A stretch of DNA of 64,000 nt from Thiotrichales bacterium (GTDB lineage: Bacteria; Pseudomonadota; Gammaproteobacteria; Thiomicrospirales; Thiomicrospiraceae): positions 186,001 through 250,000 of the forward strand of contig JAFGUG010000011.1 of the NCBI GenBank assembly GCA_016938655.1, in the 5' to 3' direction. The position numbers and the translations under genes were made by a program. The notes below the pieces were generated by a model that did not search any database, was not told the origin of the DNA, and saw nothing but the letters and a program-made list of their open reading frames with translations. This document shows positions 19,428 to 30,120 of this stretch, in pieces (the stretch's first letter is position 1; the number at the start of each line of letters is the position of its first letter).

Positions 19428-20279
19428 ATGAAAGCGATAGTCGGTACACTCGTAGTAATAGGGACACTGTTAGGGGGATACTTACCTCACGGTAGTTTCG
19501 GGATTCTGATTCAACCGCTAGAGGTAGTGATTATCTGTGGTGGTGCCATCGGTGCTTATATTATTGCCAATCCAGGTTGGGTTGTTAAAGCAGGTTTTGC
19601 TAATAGTTTGGGTTTAGCCAAGCCGGATCCAGTGACTCAAGAGATGCACATGGAGTTATTAGGATTGATGTTTCGTCTGTTCAATAAAGCACGTCGTGAA
19701 GGTTTAATGTCGATTGAAGCAGACGTTGAGGATCCGCATTCAAGTGAACTGTTTAACAGTGCGCCTTTAGTGGCGGCAGACCATCATGCTATAGATTTTA
19801 TTTGTGACTACTTACGTTTAATGATTAGTGGGGCTTCAAACCCATACCAGTTAGAAGATTTGATGATTTTAGAAGTGGATTTGCATCATCACGAGGCCTT
19901 AATGCCATCGGAAGCGATCGCAAAAGTCGGTGAAGGTTTACCTGCCTTTGGTATCGTTGCTGCCGTTCTAGGTATTATCGTGACCATGACCTACCTGGAT
20001 GCAGGGCCGATGGAAATTGCTCACCATATGTCTGTGGCACTGGTGGGAACCTTCCTAGGTATTTTGTTTGCTTATGGTTTTATTGCCCCAATCTCATCTG
20101 ATTTAGCCAACCGAGCGAATTCTGGAAGCGCTTTTTATGGCGTAATTAAAACCTGTTTAATGGCTAACTTGAACGGTTATGCCCCTCAAGTCGCAGTGGA
20201 GTTTGGTCGAAAAGCGATTCCTGGAAAACTTAGACCGAGTTTTAAAGAAGTTGATGAATTCCTTCAGAGCCAGAAATAG
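19428..20279 (+). CDS. motA: Flagellar motor stator protein MotA
   Basis: MotA/TolQ/ExbB-type TM pattern; 'KVGEGLPAFGIVAAVLGIIVTM'. Confidence 0.95.
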   Translation: MKAIVGTLVVIGTLLGGYLPHGSFGILIQPLEVVIICGGAIGAYIIANPGWVVKAGFANSLGLAKPDPVTQEMHMELLGLMFRLFNKARREGLMSIEADVEDPHSSELFNSAPLVAADHHAIDFICDYLRLMISGASNPYQLEDLMILEVDLHHHEALMPSEAIAKVGEGLPAFGIVAAVLGIIVTMTYLDAGPMEIAHHMSVALVGTFLGILFAYGFIAPISSDLANRANSGSAFYGVIKTCLMANLNGYAPQVAVEFGRKAIPGKLRPSFKEVDEFLQSQK

Positions 20280-20325
20280 TTTTGGCTAGTACTCAACCCT
20301 TTAATGGGGCTGAAAGAGAAATAGT

Positions 20326-21213
20326 ATGAGTGATGAACAATCCATAATTATCAAACGACTGAATAAGTGCCCCCACGTTGCACACGGTGGGGCATGGAAA
20401 ATAGCGTTTGCGGATTTCATGACAGCGGCGATGGCCTTCTTCTTAATGCTATGGGTGCTTGGCGGGGTGAATGACGAAGAGATGAAAGCCATGGCTGAGT
20501 ATTTTCGTAATCCAACCGTTATAGAAGCTTCACCGATGAAATTAGTTGAGTCGGATGAAGCCGGACAGTCATCCGATTCGATGATTGACATGGGTGGCTT
20601 TAAAGATGCACCAAAAGGCAAAGAGGGGGATGAAGACGGTTCTGGCAAAGAGGGACAAGAGCAAGCTCAGATGGAGGCAATGAAAATTAGCCTAGAGCAA
20701 AAGCTTGATCAAGACCCAGACTTAAGTCAATTTAAAGATCAGTTAAAAATTGACATAACACCGAATGGATTGCAAGTTCAAATTTTAGACGACCGTAAGC
20801 GCCCCATGTTTGGTTCGGGGGTGGACCTGCCGAGAGACTATGCGATGAAGCTGCTTAAAGAGGTGGGTGAAGTCATGGCACAAACATCGAATAAGATTAG
20901 TATTGCTGGTCATACCGATTCGTCGGGTTACCATGATCAATCTGAATACACTAACTGGGAGTTGTCGGCAGACAGAGCCAATGCAGCCCGAAGATTATTG
21001 TTACAAGGTGGGGTTGATCCAAAGCGGATTGCCCAAGTTGTTGGATTGTCCGATACGGTGCCATTTGATTCAGAAAACCCGTATAATCCACTAAATAGAC
21101 GTATAAGTATTATTGTCTTGTCTAAAGAGGCAGAGCAGCGATTAAGCGCGTTGAGCGAAGCGCCTGTCTTAGAGGATTTAAGCAAAGAACTTAACAATCC
21201 TTTGGGACAATAG
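20326..21213 (+). CDS. motB: Flagellar motor stator protein MotB
   Basis: 'WKIAFADFMTAAMAFFLMLWVLG'; C-term OmpA-like 'IAGHTDSSGYH...ELSADRANAARRLL'. Confidence 0.96.
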   Translation: MSDEQSIIIKRLNKCPHVAHGGAWKIAFADFMTAAMAFFLMLWVLGGVNDEEMKAMAEYFRNPTVIEASPMKLVESDEAGQSSDSMIDMGGFKDAPKGKEGDEDGSGKEGQEQAQMEAMKISLEQKLDQDPDLSQFKDQLKIDITPNGLQVQILDDRKRPMFGSGVDLPRDYAMKLLKEVGEVMAQTSNKISIAGHTDSSGYHDQSEYTNWELSADRANAARRLLLQGGVDPKRIAQVVGLSDTVPFDSENPYNPLNRRISIIVLSKEAEQRLSALSEAPVLEDLSKELNNPLGQ

Positions 21214-21269
21214 AGTAAGTAAAATTATTTATATTAGACATTAACTGGTTAATTTAAGGGTAGTAAGGT

Positions 21270-21875
21270 ATGTCAGAAGAAGCGGTAGAAGAGAAGAAGA
21301 AAGGTGGTGGTAAAGGCCTAATTATCATTCTATTAGTGATTCTCATTTTAATGATGGTGGGGATTGGGGTGCTGGTTTACATGTTGATGAGCAAGGACAG
21401 TGGAAGTGACTCGGCAGCCGATGAAACCGAAGTTCATGGTTCTGCTGAGCACGGTGATGGTCATGGTGATGAACATGCCGATGAAGACAGTCACGCGAAA
21501 GAGTACTCACCAAAATTTAAACAGTTTGAAGCGCCTGCACCAGGTTCTCCTCCAGCCTACTTCACAATGGAAAAATTTGTTGTGAACTTTAACGGTGATG
21601 GCCAAGCGAAATTTTTAGCGGTGGATCTCAAATTCTTGTCTTACTATCCGCAAATTGTCGGCGATGCTGGTGAGATGGAGCATTTGCGTCCAATCTTAAA
21701 AAATGACATTCAACGCCTGTTGCGTAACCAGCACTTTAACGAGCTCAATACGCCTGATGGTCCAGATAAACTTAGAGAAGAAATTTTAAAAACCGCTCGC
21801 GCCATTTTAGAGAAGCATAATATCTATCCAGACTTATTGGAAGATGTTTACATGACTCGCTTTGTGATGCAGTAG
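21270..21875 (+). CDS. fliL: Flagellar basal body-associated protein FliL with His/Asp-rich periplasmic linker
   Basis: Single TM; C-terminal FliL domain; upstream of fliM. Confidence 0.92.
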   Translation: MSEEAVEEKKKGGGKGLIIILLVILILMMVGIGVLVYMLMSKDSGSDSAADETEVHGSAEHGDGHGDEHADEDSHAKEYSPKFKQFEAPAPGSPPAYFTMEKFVVNFNGDGQAKFLAVDLKFLSYYPQIVGDAGEMEHLRPILKNDIQRLLRNQHFNELNTPDGPDKLREEILKTARAILEKHNIYPDLLEDVYMTRFVMQ

Positions 21876-21897
21876 TCAGTTTGAATAAGGTCTAACT

Positions 21898-22917
21898 ATG
21901 GATGATATTCTAAGCCAAGATGAAGTCGATGCCCTCTTAAAAGGGATGGGTGGGGGTGACGTTGAAACCGAAGATGACGATTCGGCAGATTCGGCGACGG
22001 CCAAAGTCTATGACTTTACTAACCAAGAACGTATTGTTCGTGGTCGTCTACCGGCTTTAGATATTATCAACGAACGATTTGCACGCGGTTTTCAGCGACA
22101 CTTCAATGAGATGATTATGTCGAGTGTTGAAGTGACGCCTGGGGAAGTAAAAATCATTAAGATGATTGATTACTTACGCAACTTATTTGTCCCCACCAGT
22201 TTAAATATTTACCGAATCAATCCTTTGAATGGCGTTTCCCTTTTTACCCTTGATTCTAAATTGATTTTTACCGCAGTTGATATCTATTTTGGTGGCACAG
22301 GCCTGCTGCCTTTTAAAATTGAAGGTCGTGAATATACCCCTGTTGAAATGAGTATGGTTCGCAGTATTCTTGATATTTCATCTGAAAACCTCCGCAAAGC
22401 GTGGGGGCCGGTTATGGACATTGAAATCGAATACATGCACTCGGAGATGAACCCAAAGTTTGCTGGGATTGTTGATCCTACAGATATGATTGTGGTCAGC
22501 CCGATACATGTTCGTTTTGAAGGGGTTGAAGGGCGTGTTGATATTGTTATGCCTTATGCCATGCTTGAACCTGTTCGAGATAAGCTTGAAGAGGGCATGC
22601 AAAACCTCCAGGGTGAGAGTGATAATCGTTGGTCTCGCACGCTAAAAGAAGAGTCCAAAAATATTGAAGTTGATCTTTCGGTTAATTTAGCCGAATTAAA
22701 AATGAATATGAACGATTTAATGAAGATGGAAAAAGGTGATATTATCCCGATTGATATGCCAAAACAAGTCACCATCAAAGCCGAGGGCATTGCAATTGTT
22801 CGGGGTAAATTGGGCGAAAGTAACAACAAAAAAGCAGTTAAAATTGAGGATGTATTTCATCATCCTGCTTATCAAGAGCGCAAGATAGAAAACGTTAAGG
22901 AGTGGTACGATGAGTGA
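21898..22917 (+). CDS. fliM: Flagellar motor switch protein FliM
   Basis: 'DDILSQDEVDALLKGM' CheY-P-binding N-terminus. Confidence 0.97.
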   Translation: MDDILSQDEVDALLKGMGGGDVETEDDDSADSATAKVYDFTNQERIVRGRLPALDIINERFARGFQRHFNEMIMSSVEVTPGEVKIIKMIDYLRNLFVPTSLNIYRINPLNGVSLFTLDSKLIFTAVDIYFGGTGLLPFKIEGREYTPVEMSMVRSILDISSENLRKAWGPVMDIEIEYMHSEMNPKFAGIVDPTDMIVVSPIHVRFEGVEGRVDIVMPYAMLEPVRDKLEEGMQNLQGESDNRWSRTLKEESKNIEVDLSVNLAELKMNMNDLMKMEKGDIIPIDMPKQVTIKAEGIAIVRGKLGESNNKKAVKIEDVFHHPAYQERKIENVKEWYDE

Positions 22918-23338
22918 TGAAGAGGATTTAAGTGCTTGGGGCGAGGCGCTTAACGAGCAGGCGGAGGCGACTGAAGATGATCCTTGGGGTGCGGCACTTA
23001 ACGAGCAAGCGGAAGCTTCTGTTGGTGGTGCTCCCGATTTAGATGCATTGGCAGAAAGTCGTGGCGACAGTCGTGATAAGGTTGATTTGGATGTATTACT
23101 CGACATCCCTGTGACGTTACAATTGGAAATTGGTCGCACTAAAGTATCGATTCGAAACTTACTTTCTTATACTCAGGGATCGGTAGTAGAGATGGATCGT
23201 CTTGCCGGTGAACCGCTGGACTTATTAGTGAATGGTACCTTAATTGCGCACGGTGAAGTCGTCGTTATCAACGATAAGTTTGGGGTGCGTTTAACCGATG
23301 TTATTAGCCCACAAGAACGAATTAAGAAGCTTAAATGA
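22910..23338 (+). CDS. fliN: Flagellar motor switch protein FliN
   Basis: 'VTLQLEIGRTKVSIRNLLSYTQGSVVEMDRLAGEPLDLLVNGTLIAHGEVVVIN'. Confidence 0.97.
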   Translation: MSDEEDLSAWGEALNEQAEATEDDPWGAALNEQAEASVGGAPDLDALAESRGDSRDKVDLDVLLDIPVTLQLEIGRTKVSIRNLLSYTQGSVVEMDRLAGEPLDLLVNGTLIAHGEVVVINDKFGVRLTDVISPQERIKKLK

Positions 23339-23853
23339 TGATTAGTGTCAGTCGTGATCGGCAATACTTATCCGTTAATGTATTTATAAGAGGTTTTTTT
23401 AAACCTCTTTTTGCGTTTTTGATGATGGGTTTTTCGCAATTGATTTTAGCTGCCGAAACGGTTAAAGAGGTCGGGGAATCGGTGGTCCAGCCAAGCGACT
23501 ATTTTTTGCAAATTGTTTTATCGCTTGTCTTGGTTTTATTGATAATTTTTGTCTCAGCATGGATGTTAAGAAGATATGGGCGTTACCCTGGGGTTGCGGA
23601 TGGCAATCTTAAGGTTTTAGGAGCACTGTCAGTTGGACAGCGTGAACGCATCTTACTACTTCAAGTCGGTAAAGAACAAATTTTGGTTGGCGTCACGAGT
23701 AGCCGAATTACCACCTTACATCAGCTGCCTGAAAATATTGAAACTCATCAAGTACAGCCTTTAAAAGGCGCTTTTGCCCAACGGTTTCAAGAAGCTTTAA
23801 GTCAAAAAGCAGCACCTAATTCAAGCAATAACGCAAAGTCGGAACAAAAGTAA
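23335..23853 (+). CDS. fliO: Flagellar biosynthetic protein FliO
   Basis: TM + FliO domain; between fliN and fliP. Confidence 0.9.
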   Translation: MMISVSRDRQYLSVNVFIRGFFKPLFAFLMMGFSQLILAAETVKEVGESVVQPSDYFLQIVLSLVLVLLIIFVSAWMLRRYGRYPGVADGNLKVLGALSVGQRERILLLQVGKEQILVGVTSSRITTLHQLPENIETHQVQPLKGAFAQRFQEALSQKAAPNSSNNAKSEQK

Positions 23854-23857
23854 CGTT

Positions 23858-24631
23858 ATGAAAAGCAGCAGGCCTCCTCTGAAACCTTATCAATTTGTTC
23901 TGTTTTTAGGACTTGTTTTGTTTCCATTGATCTCCTTGGCTATGCCTGGGGTTCCGGCATTTACCGTTGAAACCGATGCTGCGGGTAATCAAGACTATAC
24001 CTTGACCATGCAAATTCTGTTGTTAATGACGGGGCTAACACTCTTGCCTGCCGCGTTAATCGCAATGACCTCATTCTTACGTATAATCATTGTTTTGGCG
24101 CTTTTAAGGCAAGCGTTAGGTACGATGCAAACTCCATCAACTAAAGTGTTGATCGCATTAGCCCTGTTTTTAACGCTGTTTATTATGTCGCCGGTTTTAG
24201 ATAAGGTTTACGAGACCGCGGTTGCACCTTACATGGAAGAGCAGATTCAATTTACCGAGGCGGTTGAGCTAGGTTCAAAGCCCGTTTATCAGTTCATGCT
24301 GCAACAAACTCGCGAAGATGATTTAGGGATGTTTGCTGAAATGGCTGATATTACTTTAGATGATCCACAAAACATTCCCTTTAAAGTCTTAATTCCTGCT
24401 TTTATGACCAGTGAGCTTAAAACGGCTTTCCAAATTGGGTTTATGCTGTTTATTCCCTTTTTAATTATTGACTTGGTTGTCGCCAGTTTATTGATGTCGA
24501 TGGGTATGATGATGCTCTCGCCCATGATTATCTCGTTGCCGTTTAAGTTGATGCTTTTTGTATTAATTGACGGCTGGGCGCTCGTTGTGGGAACATTAGC
24601 CAATAGTTTCGTCGTCCCTGGAGGCATATGA
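23858..24631 (+). CDS. fliP: Flagellar type III export protein FliP
   Basis: 'SFLRIIIVLALLRQALGTMQTPSTKVLIALALFLTLFIM'. Confidence 0.97.
   Translation: MKSSRPPLKPYQFVLFLGLVLFPLISLAMPGVPAFTVETDAAGNQDYTLTMQILLLMTGLTLLPAALIAMTSFLRIIIVLALLRQALGTMQTPSTKVLIALALFLTLFIMSPVLDKVYETAVAPYMEEQIQFTEAVELGSKPVYQFMLQQTREDDLGMFAEMADITLDDPQNIPFKVLIPAFMTSELKTAFQIGFMLFIPFLIIDLVVASLLMSMGMMMLSPMIISLPFKLMLFVLIDGWALVVGTLANSFVVPGGI
23867..23878. repeat. Palindrome variant AGCAGGCCTCCT (11/12)
   Basis: 5' end of fliP. Confidence 0.65.
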
Positions 24632-24900
24632 TGCAAGAAGCGTTTGTATTAACATTAGGTCAAAAAATGCTTGAGGTAACCGCCATGTTGGCTGCGCCTC
24701 TATTAATTCCAGCATTGATTATTGGTTTGGTCGTGGGGATGTTTCAGGCCGCTACACAAATTAACGAGATGACCTTGAGTTTTATTCCTAAGCTCGCAAT
24801 CGTAGGGTTGGCACTGGTCTTTTTTGGGCCCTGGATGCTGACGACTTTAATCTCCTTCACTAAAGAGCTCTATCAGAATATTCCGGCGCTTATTGGATAA
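24628..24900 (+). CDS. fliQ: Flagellar type III export protein FliQ
   Basis: 'LIPALIIGLVVGMFQAATQINEMTLSFIPKL'. Confidence 0.97.
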   Translation: MMQEAFVLTLGQKMLEVTAMLAAPLLIPALIIGLVVGMFQAATQINEMTLSFIPKLAIVGLALVFFGPWMLTTLISFTKELYQNIPALIG

Positions 24901-24903
24901 GCT

Positions 24904-25683
24904 ATGACTTTTAGTTACGTTGAGTTTCTTCAGCTACTAGGTTTGTACTTTTGGCCTTTTGTTCGTATTGGTGCCATGCTCTCCATTGTTCCGCTATTCA
25001 GTTTACAATCTATTACAATGCAAACTCGCGTTATTCTTACGCTCTTTATCACCATTGTCGTTGCTCCTAATCTAGCCTTGCCACCGCCGGTTGACCCTTT
25101 TACTTGGCAGGGTGTCTTATTTCTTATTCAGCAAATTTTAATTGGTTTGGCAATGGGGACGGTTTTTTTAATTGTCTTTCAGGCTTTTATTATTGCGGGT
25201 CATATTATTGCGATGGGTATGGGGTTAGCGTTTGCACAGATGGTTGATCCCGGAACAGGGGTTAGTTCACCGATAGTTTCGCAATATTTTTCCATTATTG
25301 TCACCTTACTGTTTTTAGCCCTCAATGGCCATTTGTTGATTATTCAGGTGGTGGTTGATAGTTTTGAGTATTTGCCCATTGGAGTGCACTTTTTAACTCA
25401 AGAAAGTCTGCGAAATTTAGTTGAGTTTGGAAGTTATATGTTTTCTGCAGGGGTTTTGGTTGCTTTGCCTGCAGTGACAGCTCTGTTATTAATTAACGTT
25501 GCGTTCGGTGTTGTCACGCGAGCAGCACCTGCCTTAAATATTTTTGCAGTTGGTTTCCCGGTTACGCTTCTAACTGGTTTGGTCATGCTGTCTTTAACAA
25601 CACCGTTGATATTGCCACATCTGCAAGAACTCATCCATCGTTCAGTCGAATTGATTACTAATTTTAAATTGGTGGGCGGTTAG
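24904..25683 (+). CDS. fliR: Flagellar type III export protein FliR
   Basis: FliR family sequence; context. Confidence 0.97.
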   Translation: MTFSYVEFLQLLGLYFWPFVRIGAMLSIVPLFSLQSITMQTRVILTLFITIVVAPNLALPPPVDPFTWQGVLFLIQQILIGLAMGTVFLIVFQAFIIAGHIIAMGMGLAFAQMVDPGTGVSSPIVSQYFSIIVTLLFLALNGHLLIIQVVVDSFEYLPIGVHFLTQESLRNLVEFGSYMFSAGVLVALPAVTALLLINVAFGVVTRAAPALNIFAVGFPVTLLTGLVMLSLTTPLILPHLQELIHRSVELITNFKLVGG

Positions 25684-25687
25684 GTAA

Positions 25688-26812
25688 ATGGCTGAGAACG
25701 AAGACGGTTCAGAAAAATCCGAAGAACCTACCGATAAAAAGGTTCGAGAGTCTAGAGAAAAAGGGCAGATACCCCGTTCTAAGGAGTTAACGACGGTTTT
25801 AATGACCTTGGGAGCGGCCGTTTTTTTACTTTTCTACGGCGCACAGATGATGCAAGATTTCCAGATTCTTGCAACCCGAGGCTTAAGTTTCGGACGGGAG
25901 GTTGCGTTTGATGAGCTTAAAATGTGGCATTTGATTGAAGCATTAGTTGTTCAGGGAATTTTAATGATTACCCCTTTTTTGCTGGTCATGGCCTTAATTG
26001 CAATGATTTCCCCCATGCTTTTAGGCGGTTGGTCATTTAGCGCTAAAGCGATTTCACCAAAATTGAGTAAACTTAACCCTGTGTCGGGTATTAAGCGCAT
26101 GTTCTCTTTCAAGGCCTTGTTAGAGCTCTTTAAGGCGTTGGCTAAATTCACATTAGTTATATCAATCGCGACGTTCTTTTTATATTCGATCTTTGGAGAG
26201 GTTTTGGCCTTAGGTATCGAACCTTTGAAATTTGCGCTCGGACACGCCGGTAGTATTATTGTTGAAGCGTTTATTTTTGTTAGCCTATCCTTAATTATTA
26301 TTGCTCTGGTTGATGTACCGTTTCAGGTGTGGGACCATAATCGACAGTTAAAAATGACTAAGCAAGAGGTCAAAGAAGAATTTAAGCAGCAAGAAGGTAA
26401 TCCCGAGGTTAAAGGGCGTATTCGACAGATTCAGCGGGAGATGTCGCAGCAACGAATGATGCAGAAGGTACCGGAAGCGGATGTGATTGTAACCAACCCA
26501 ACCCACTTTGCCGTTGCCCTTAAATATTCTCCAGACGACATGCAAGAACCCGTGGTTTTAGCAATGGGTGTTGATTTCTTGGCTTCCCAGATTCGTACCA
26601 TCGCACAAGAACATAATATTCCGATTGTAGAAGCACCACCTTTAGCCCGTGCTTTATACTATAATGCGGAAATAGACCAGGCAATTCCTTATGACCTATT
26701 TAAAGCGGTTGCGGCGGTACTGGCTTATGTTTATCAACTCAAACAAACGGGTAAAGCCAATACCGTTGATTTTGAAAACTTACCTATTCCGAGTGGTGTG
26801 AAAACGGAATAA
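25688..26812 (+). CDS. flhB: Flagellar type III export protein FlhB
   Basis: 'ADVIVTNPTHFAVALKY' autocleavage NPTH motif. Confidence 0.97.
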   Translation: MAENEDGSEKSEEPTDKKVRESREKGQIPRSKELTTVLMTLGAAVFLLFYGAQMMQDFQILATRGLSFGREVAFDELKMWHLIEALVVQGILMITPFLLVMALIAMISPMLLGGWSFSAKAISPKLSKLNPVSGIKRMFSFKALLELFKALAKFTLVISIATFFLYSIFGEVLALGIEPLKFALGHAGSIIVEAFIFVSLSLIIIALVDVPFQVWDHNRQLKMTKQEVKEEFKQQEGNPEVKGRIRQIQREMSQQRMMQKVPEADVIVTNPTHFAVALKYSPDDMQEPVVLAMGVDFLASQIRTIAQEHNIPIVEAPPLARALYYNAEIDQAIPYDLFKAVAAVLAYVYQLKQTGKANTVDFENLPIPSGVKTE

Positions 26813-26843
26813 TTCTCGTTAGAGAACTAGATTTAAGAGACAA

Positions 26844-28934
26844 ATGGATTTTCAACAACTGCTTGCCAAAATAAAACAAAATTCCTTTCGTGGCCTAGGG
26901 GTCCCGATTGCAGTTTTGGCATTGTTGGGAATGGTGACCATTCCACTGCCTCCTGCACTTTTGGATCTGTTTTTTACCTTTAATATCGCCTTATCACTTG
27001 TTGTTTTAATGGTGACCCTTTACGCCAAGCGTCCGCTTGATTTTGCGATATTTCCAACCATCATCTTGTTGGCAACCCTCTTTAGACTCTCTTTAAACAT
27101 TGCCTCAACTCGTGTTATTTTGCTTGAAGGCCACAATGGTGGGGCATCAGCTGGACACGTGATTGAGGCCTTTGGTGAGTTTGTTATTGGTGGAAACTTT
27201 GCCGTTGGTTTAGTCGTGTTTGCCATTCTTGTTATTATTAACTTTGTGGTAATTACCAAAGGTGCTGGACGAGTTGCGGAAGTAAGCGCACGTTTTACCT
27301 TAGATTCCATGCCGGGTAAACAGATGGCGATTGATGCCGATTTAAATTCGGGACTAATATCGCAGGAAGAGGCGCAGTTAAGACGCCAAGAGATTGCTTC
27401 AGAAGCGGATTTTTATGGTTCCATGGACGGTGCCAGTAAGTTTGTTCGTGGTGATGCCATTGCCGGTATTATCATTCTGTTTATAAACTTGATTGGTGGT
27501 TTTGCTATCGGCATGGGTCAACATGATTTGGCATTTGGACAAGCGCTTGAAGTCTATACGTTATTGACGTTAGGTGATGGTTTGGTGGCGCAAATCCCAG
27601 CACTCTTGCTCTCAACGGCCACCGCAATTATTGTCACTCGAGTCACCGGTGATAAACGCGATATGGGCGAGCAGGTGCAGATGCAAATGTTCAACAATCC
27701 GCGCTCATTAGCAATGACAGCAGGGATTGTTGGTGTGTTTGGTTTGATTCCTGGTATGCCAAACTTAGCTTTTTTATCATTTGCAGTGGTTGCGGGTGGT
27801 GGGGCATATTTAATTTATCGTCGACAGCAAGAGACACCGGAACCTGAAGCAGTATTGAGCGAATCGACACCCGCAGATTCCAAGCCGCCAGAACTCAGTT
27901 GGGACGATGTTCAAGAACTGGATGTTTTAGGATTGGAAGTCGGTTACCGACTGATTCCAATGGTCGATCAATCACAAAATGGTCAGTTGCTGGAGCGTGT
28001 TAAAGGGGTTCGTCGTAAAGTATCCCAAGAACTTGGCTTTTTAGTGCCAGCGGTTCATATTCGTGATAATTTAGACTTAAAGCCCAACCAGTATCGAATT
28101 ATGTTGATGGGGGTTGCCAGTGGCGAAGGTGAAGTTTTTCCTGATAAAGAGCTTGCCATTAATCCGGGGCAAATTTTAGGCGAAGTACAAGGCATTAAAA
28201 CAACAGATCCCACTTTTGGCTTAGAAGCGGTTTGGATCGATCCAAAAGAGCGTGACCAAGCTCAAGCATTAGGTTACACGGTAGTGGATGCCAGCACAGT
28301 TGTCGCCACTCATATAAGTCAGCTGATTCAAGACTATGCGTTTGAATTACTTGGGCATGATGAAACTCAAAAACTATTGGACAAACTCAAACTTATCTCA
28401 CCAAAGCTGGTCGATGAGTTGATTCCTGATAAGCTTAGCTTAGCGGTTTTGGTTAAAATTTTACAAAATTTGTTATTAGAAAAAGTCTCTATTCGCGACA
28501 TGAGAACCATTTTAGAAACCTTAACTACGCGTGCCTCGTTAACTCAGGATTCAAATGAACTGACACAATATGTAAGAGCTGCGTTAGGGCGTTCTATTGT
28601 GCAAGACATTTTAGGCAAAGAGAACGAGTTAAAGGTTATTACGCTTGAGCCTTCTTTGGAACAGTTATTGCTCCAAGCCACTCAAGGCGCACCTGAAGGG
28701 CAGCTTGCGATTGAACCAGGATTGGCTGAAAGGTTGCATGGCACTTTAAAAGAAGAGTCTCAAAAGATTGAGATGACTGGGCAGTCTGCCGTATTGCTCG
28801 TCGCACCCCAAATTCGAGCTCAATTGGCAAGGCTTTTTCGCTACAGTCTGCCATCACTGCATATTTTGGCTTACTCAGAGGTGCCAGAAAATCGACAAAT
28901 CAGTGTTGTAGCAAACGTTGGTCAAGGAGGTTAA
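26844..28934 (+). CDS. flhA: Flagellar type III export protein FlhA
   Basis: 'MDGASKFVRGDAIAGIIILFINLIGG'. Confidence 0.97.
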   Translation: MDFQQLLAKIKQNSFRGLGVPIAVLALLGMVTIPLPPALLDLFFTFNIALSLVVLMVTLYAKRPLDFAIFPTIILLATLFRLSLNIASTRVILLEGHNGGASAGHVIEAFGEFVIGGNFAVGLVVFAILVIINFVVITKGAGRVAEVSARFTLDSMPGKQMAIDADLNSGLISQEEAQLRRQEIASEADFYGSMDGASKFVRGDAIAGIIILFINLIGGFAIGMGQHDLAFGQALEVYTLLTLGDGLVAQIPALLLSTATAIIVTRVTGDKRDMGEQVQMQMFNNPRSLAMTAGIVGVFGLIPGMPNLAFLSFAVVAGGGAYLIYRRQQETPEPEAVLSESTPADSKPPELSWDDVQELDVLGLEVGYRLIPMVDQSQNGQLLERVKGVRRKVSQELGFLVPAVHIRDNLDLKPNQYRIMLMGVASGEGEVFPDKELAINPGQILGEVQGIKTTDPTFGLEAVWIDPKERDQAQALGYTVVDASTVVATHISQLIQDYAFELLGHDETQKLLDKLKLISPKLVDELIPDKLSLAVLVKILQNLLLEKVSIRDMRTILETLTTRASLTQDSNELTQYVRAALGRSIVQDILGKENELKVITLEPSLEQLLLQATQGAPEGQLAIEPGLAERLHGTLKEESQKIEMTGQSAVLLVAPQIRAQLARLFRYSLPSLHILAYSEVPENRQISVVANVGQGG

Positions 28935-28935
28935 G

Positions 28936-30120
28936 GTGAAAATCAAACGTTACTTTGCACCCACCATGCGACAAGCGATGCTGTTAGTAAAAGAGGCTCA
29001 AGGCGATGATGCCGTCATTCTGTCGAGTCGAAACACCCCTGAAGGAATTGAGCTTGTTGCTGCGGTAGACCCAGAGGTTCAAGAGTTTAAAAACAAACAG
29101 TATAAGCCTGAATTAGGCAGCAGTTATGTTTCACCTGAAACGGTAAATCATGGTTCTGCGAATTCAGAGTCGGCTAGTCACAATTCGGCTGAGATTGCTA
29201 GGATGGCACAAGAGTTAAAAGCCGTTCGAGCCATGCTCGAAAACCAGTTATCAGGCTTGGCTTGGGGGCAATCTGAGCAGCAAAACCCCGATAAAGTTTC
29301 GTTAATTAAGCGCTTAATGCAATTAGGGATCGGTTGGAACTTAAGTGAAAAATTTGTAGAAAATATACAAGGTCATAAGCAGCAGGCCTGGTCAGAAATT
29401 TTGCTTGAGATGGAGCGTTCTATTCCAGTTGAAAATCGGGATATATTAGAACGTGGCGGGATAGTTGCTCTAGTTGGTCCAACGGGGGTGGGTAAAACCA
29501 CCACCATTGCTAAAATGGCCAGTCGTTTTGTGATGCGGAATAGTCCAGAACAGCTGGCGCTAGTCACAACCGACTGTTACAAAATTGGTGCCCAAGCGCA
29601 GTTAAAAACGTTTGCTGAATTGATTGGTGTGCCAGTGCATGTTGTGAGTTCGCAGGGTGAACTTTATGCACTGCTGGCCTCGATGAGCCACAAAAAATTA
29701 ATACTTATTGATACAGCTGGAATGAGCCAGCGTGATTTACAACTTTCACAACAACTAACGACTGCCAATGCAGGGTTTAGTAGTGTTAAAAACTACTTAG
29801 TTATGTCAGCAGCGACGCAACTCAATGTGATGAAAGACATTGTTAAGTCGTTTAATCAAGTGGGCTTAAATGGCTGCATTTTGACTAAAGTCGATGAAGC
29901 ATTACAATTAGGCAATATAATAACGGTTTTAATAGAACAAAAACTTTCCATTGCCTACTTATCCGAAGGACAACGTGTGCCAGAAGATTTAACGCCCGCC
30001 AAAGTAAGAGATTTAATTGATCGTGCAATCGTGCTTGGTCAACAAAATAACCACAACAGACAAGATGATGAAAAAGCATTCCGTTTAGGAATGGGAAAGG
30101 AGATATCTGATGCTCAATGA
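28936..30120 (+). CDS. flhF: Flagellar SRP-like GTPase FlhF
   Basis: 'VKIKRYFAPTMRQAMLLVKEAQGDDAVILSSR'; G1 'GPTGVGKTTTIAKMA'; GTG start (28936) after AAGGAGG preferred over 28918. Confidence 0.93.
   Translation: MKIKRYFAPTMRQAMLLVKEAQGDDAVILSSRNTPEGIELVAAVDPEVQEFKNKQYKPELGSSYVSPETVNHGSANSESASHNSAEIARMAQELKAVRAMLENQLSGLAWGQSEQQNPDKVSLIKRLMQLGIGWNLSEKFVENIQGHKQQAWSEILLEMERSIPVENRDILERGGIVALVGPTGVGKTTTIAKMASRFVMRNSPEQLALVTTDCYKIGAQAQLKTFAELIGVPVHVVSSQGELYALLASMSHKKLILIDTAGMSQRDLQLSQQLTTANAGFSSVKNYLVMSAATQLNVMKDIVKSFNQVGLNGCILTKVDEALQLGNIITVLIEQKLSIAYLSEGQRVPEDLTPAKVRDLIDRAIVLGQQNNHNRQDDEKAFRLGMGKEISDAQ
29381..29392. repeat. Palindrome variant AGCAGGCCTGGT (11/12)
   Basis: In flhF. Confidence 0.75.
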
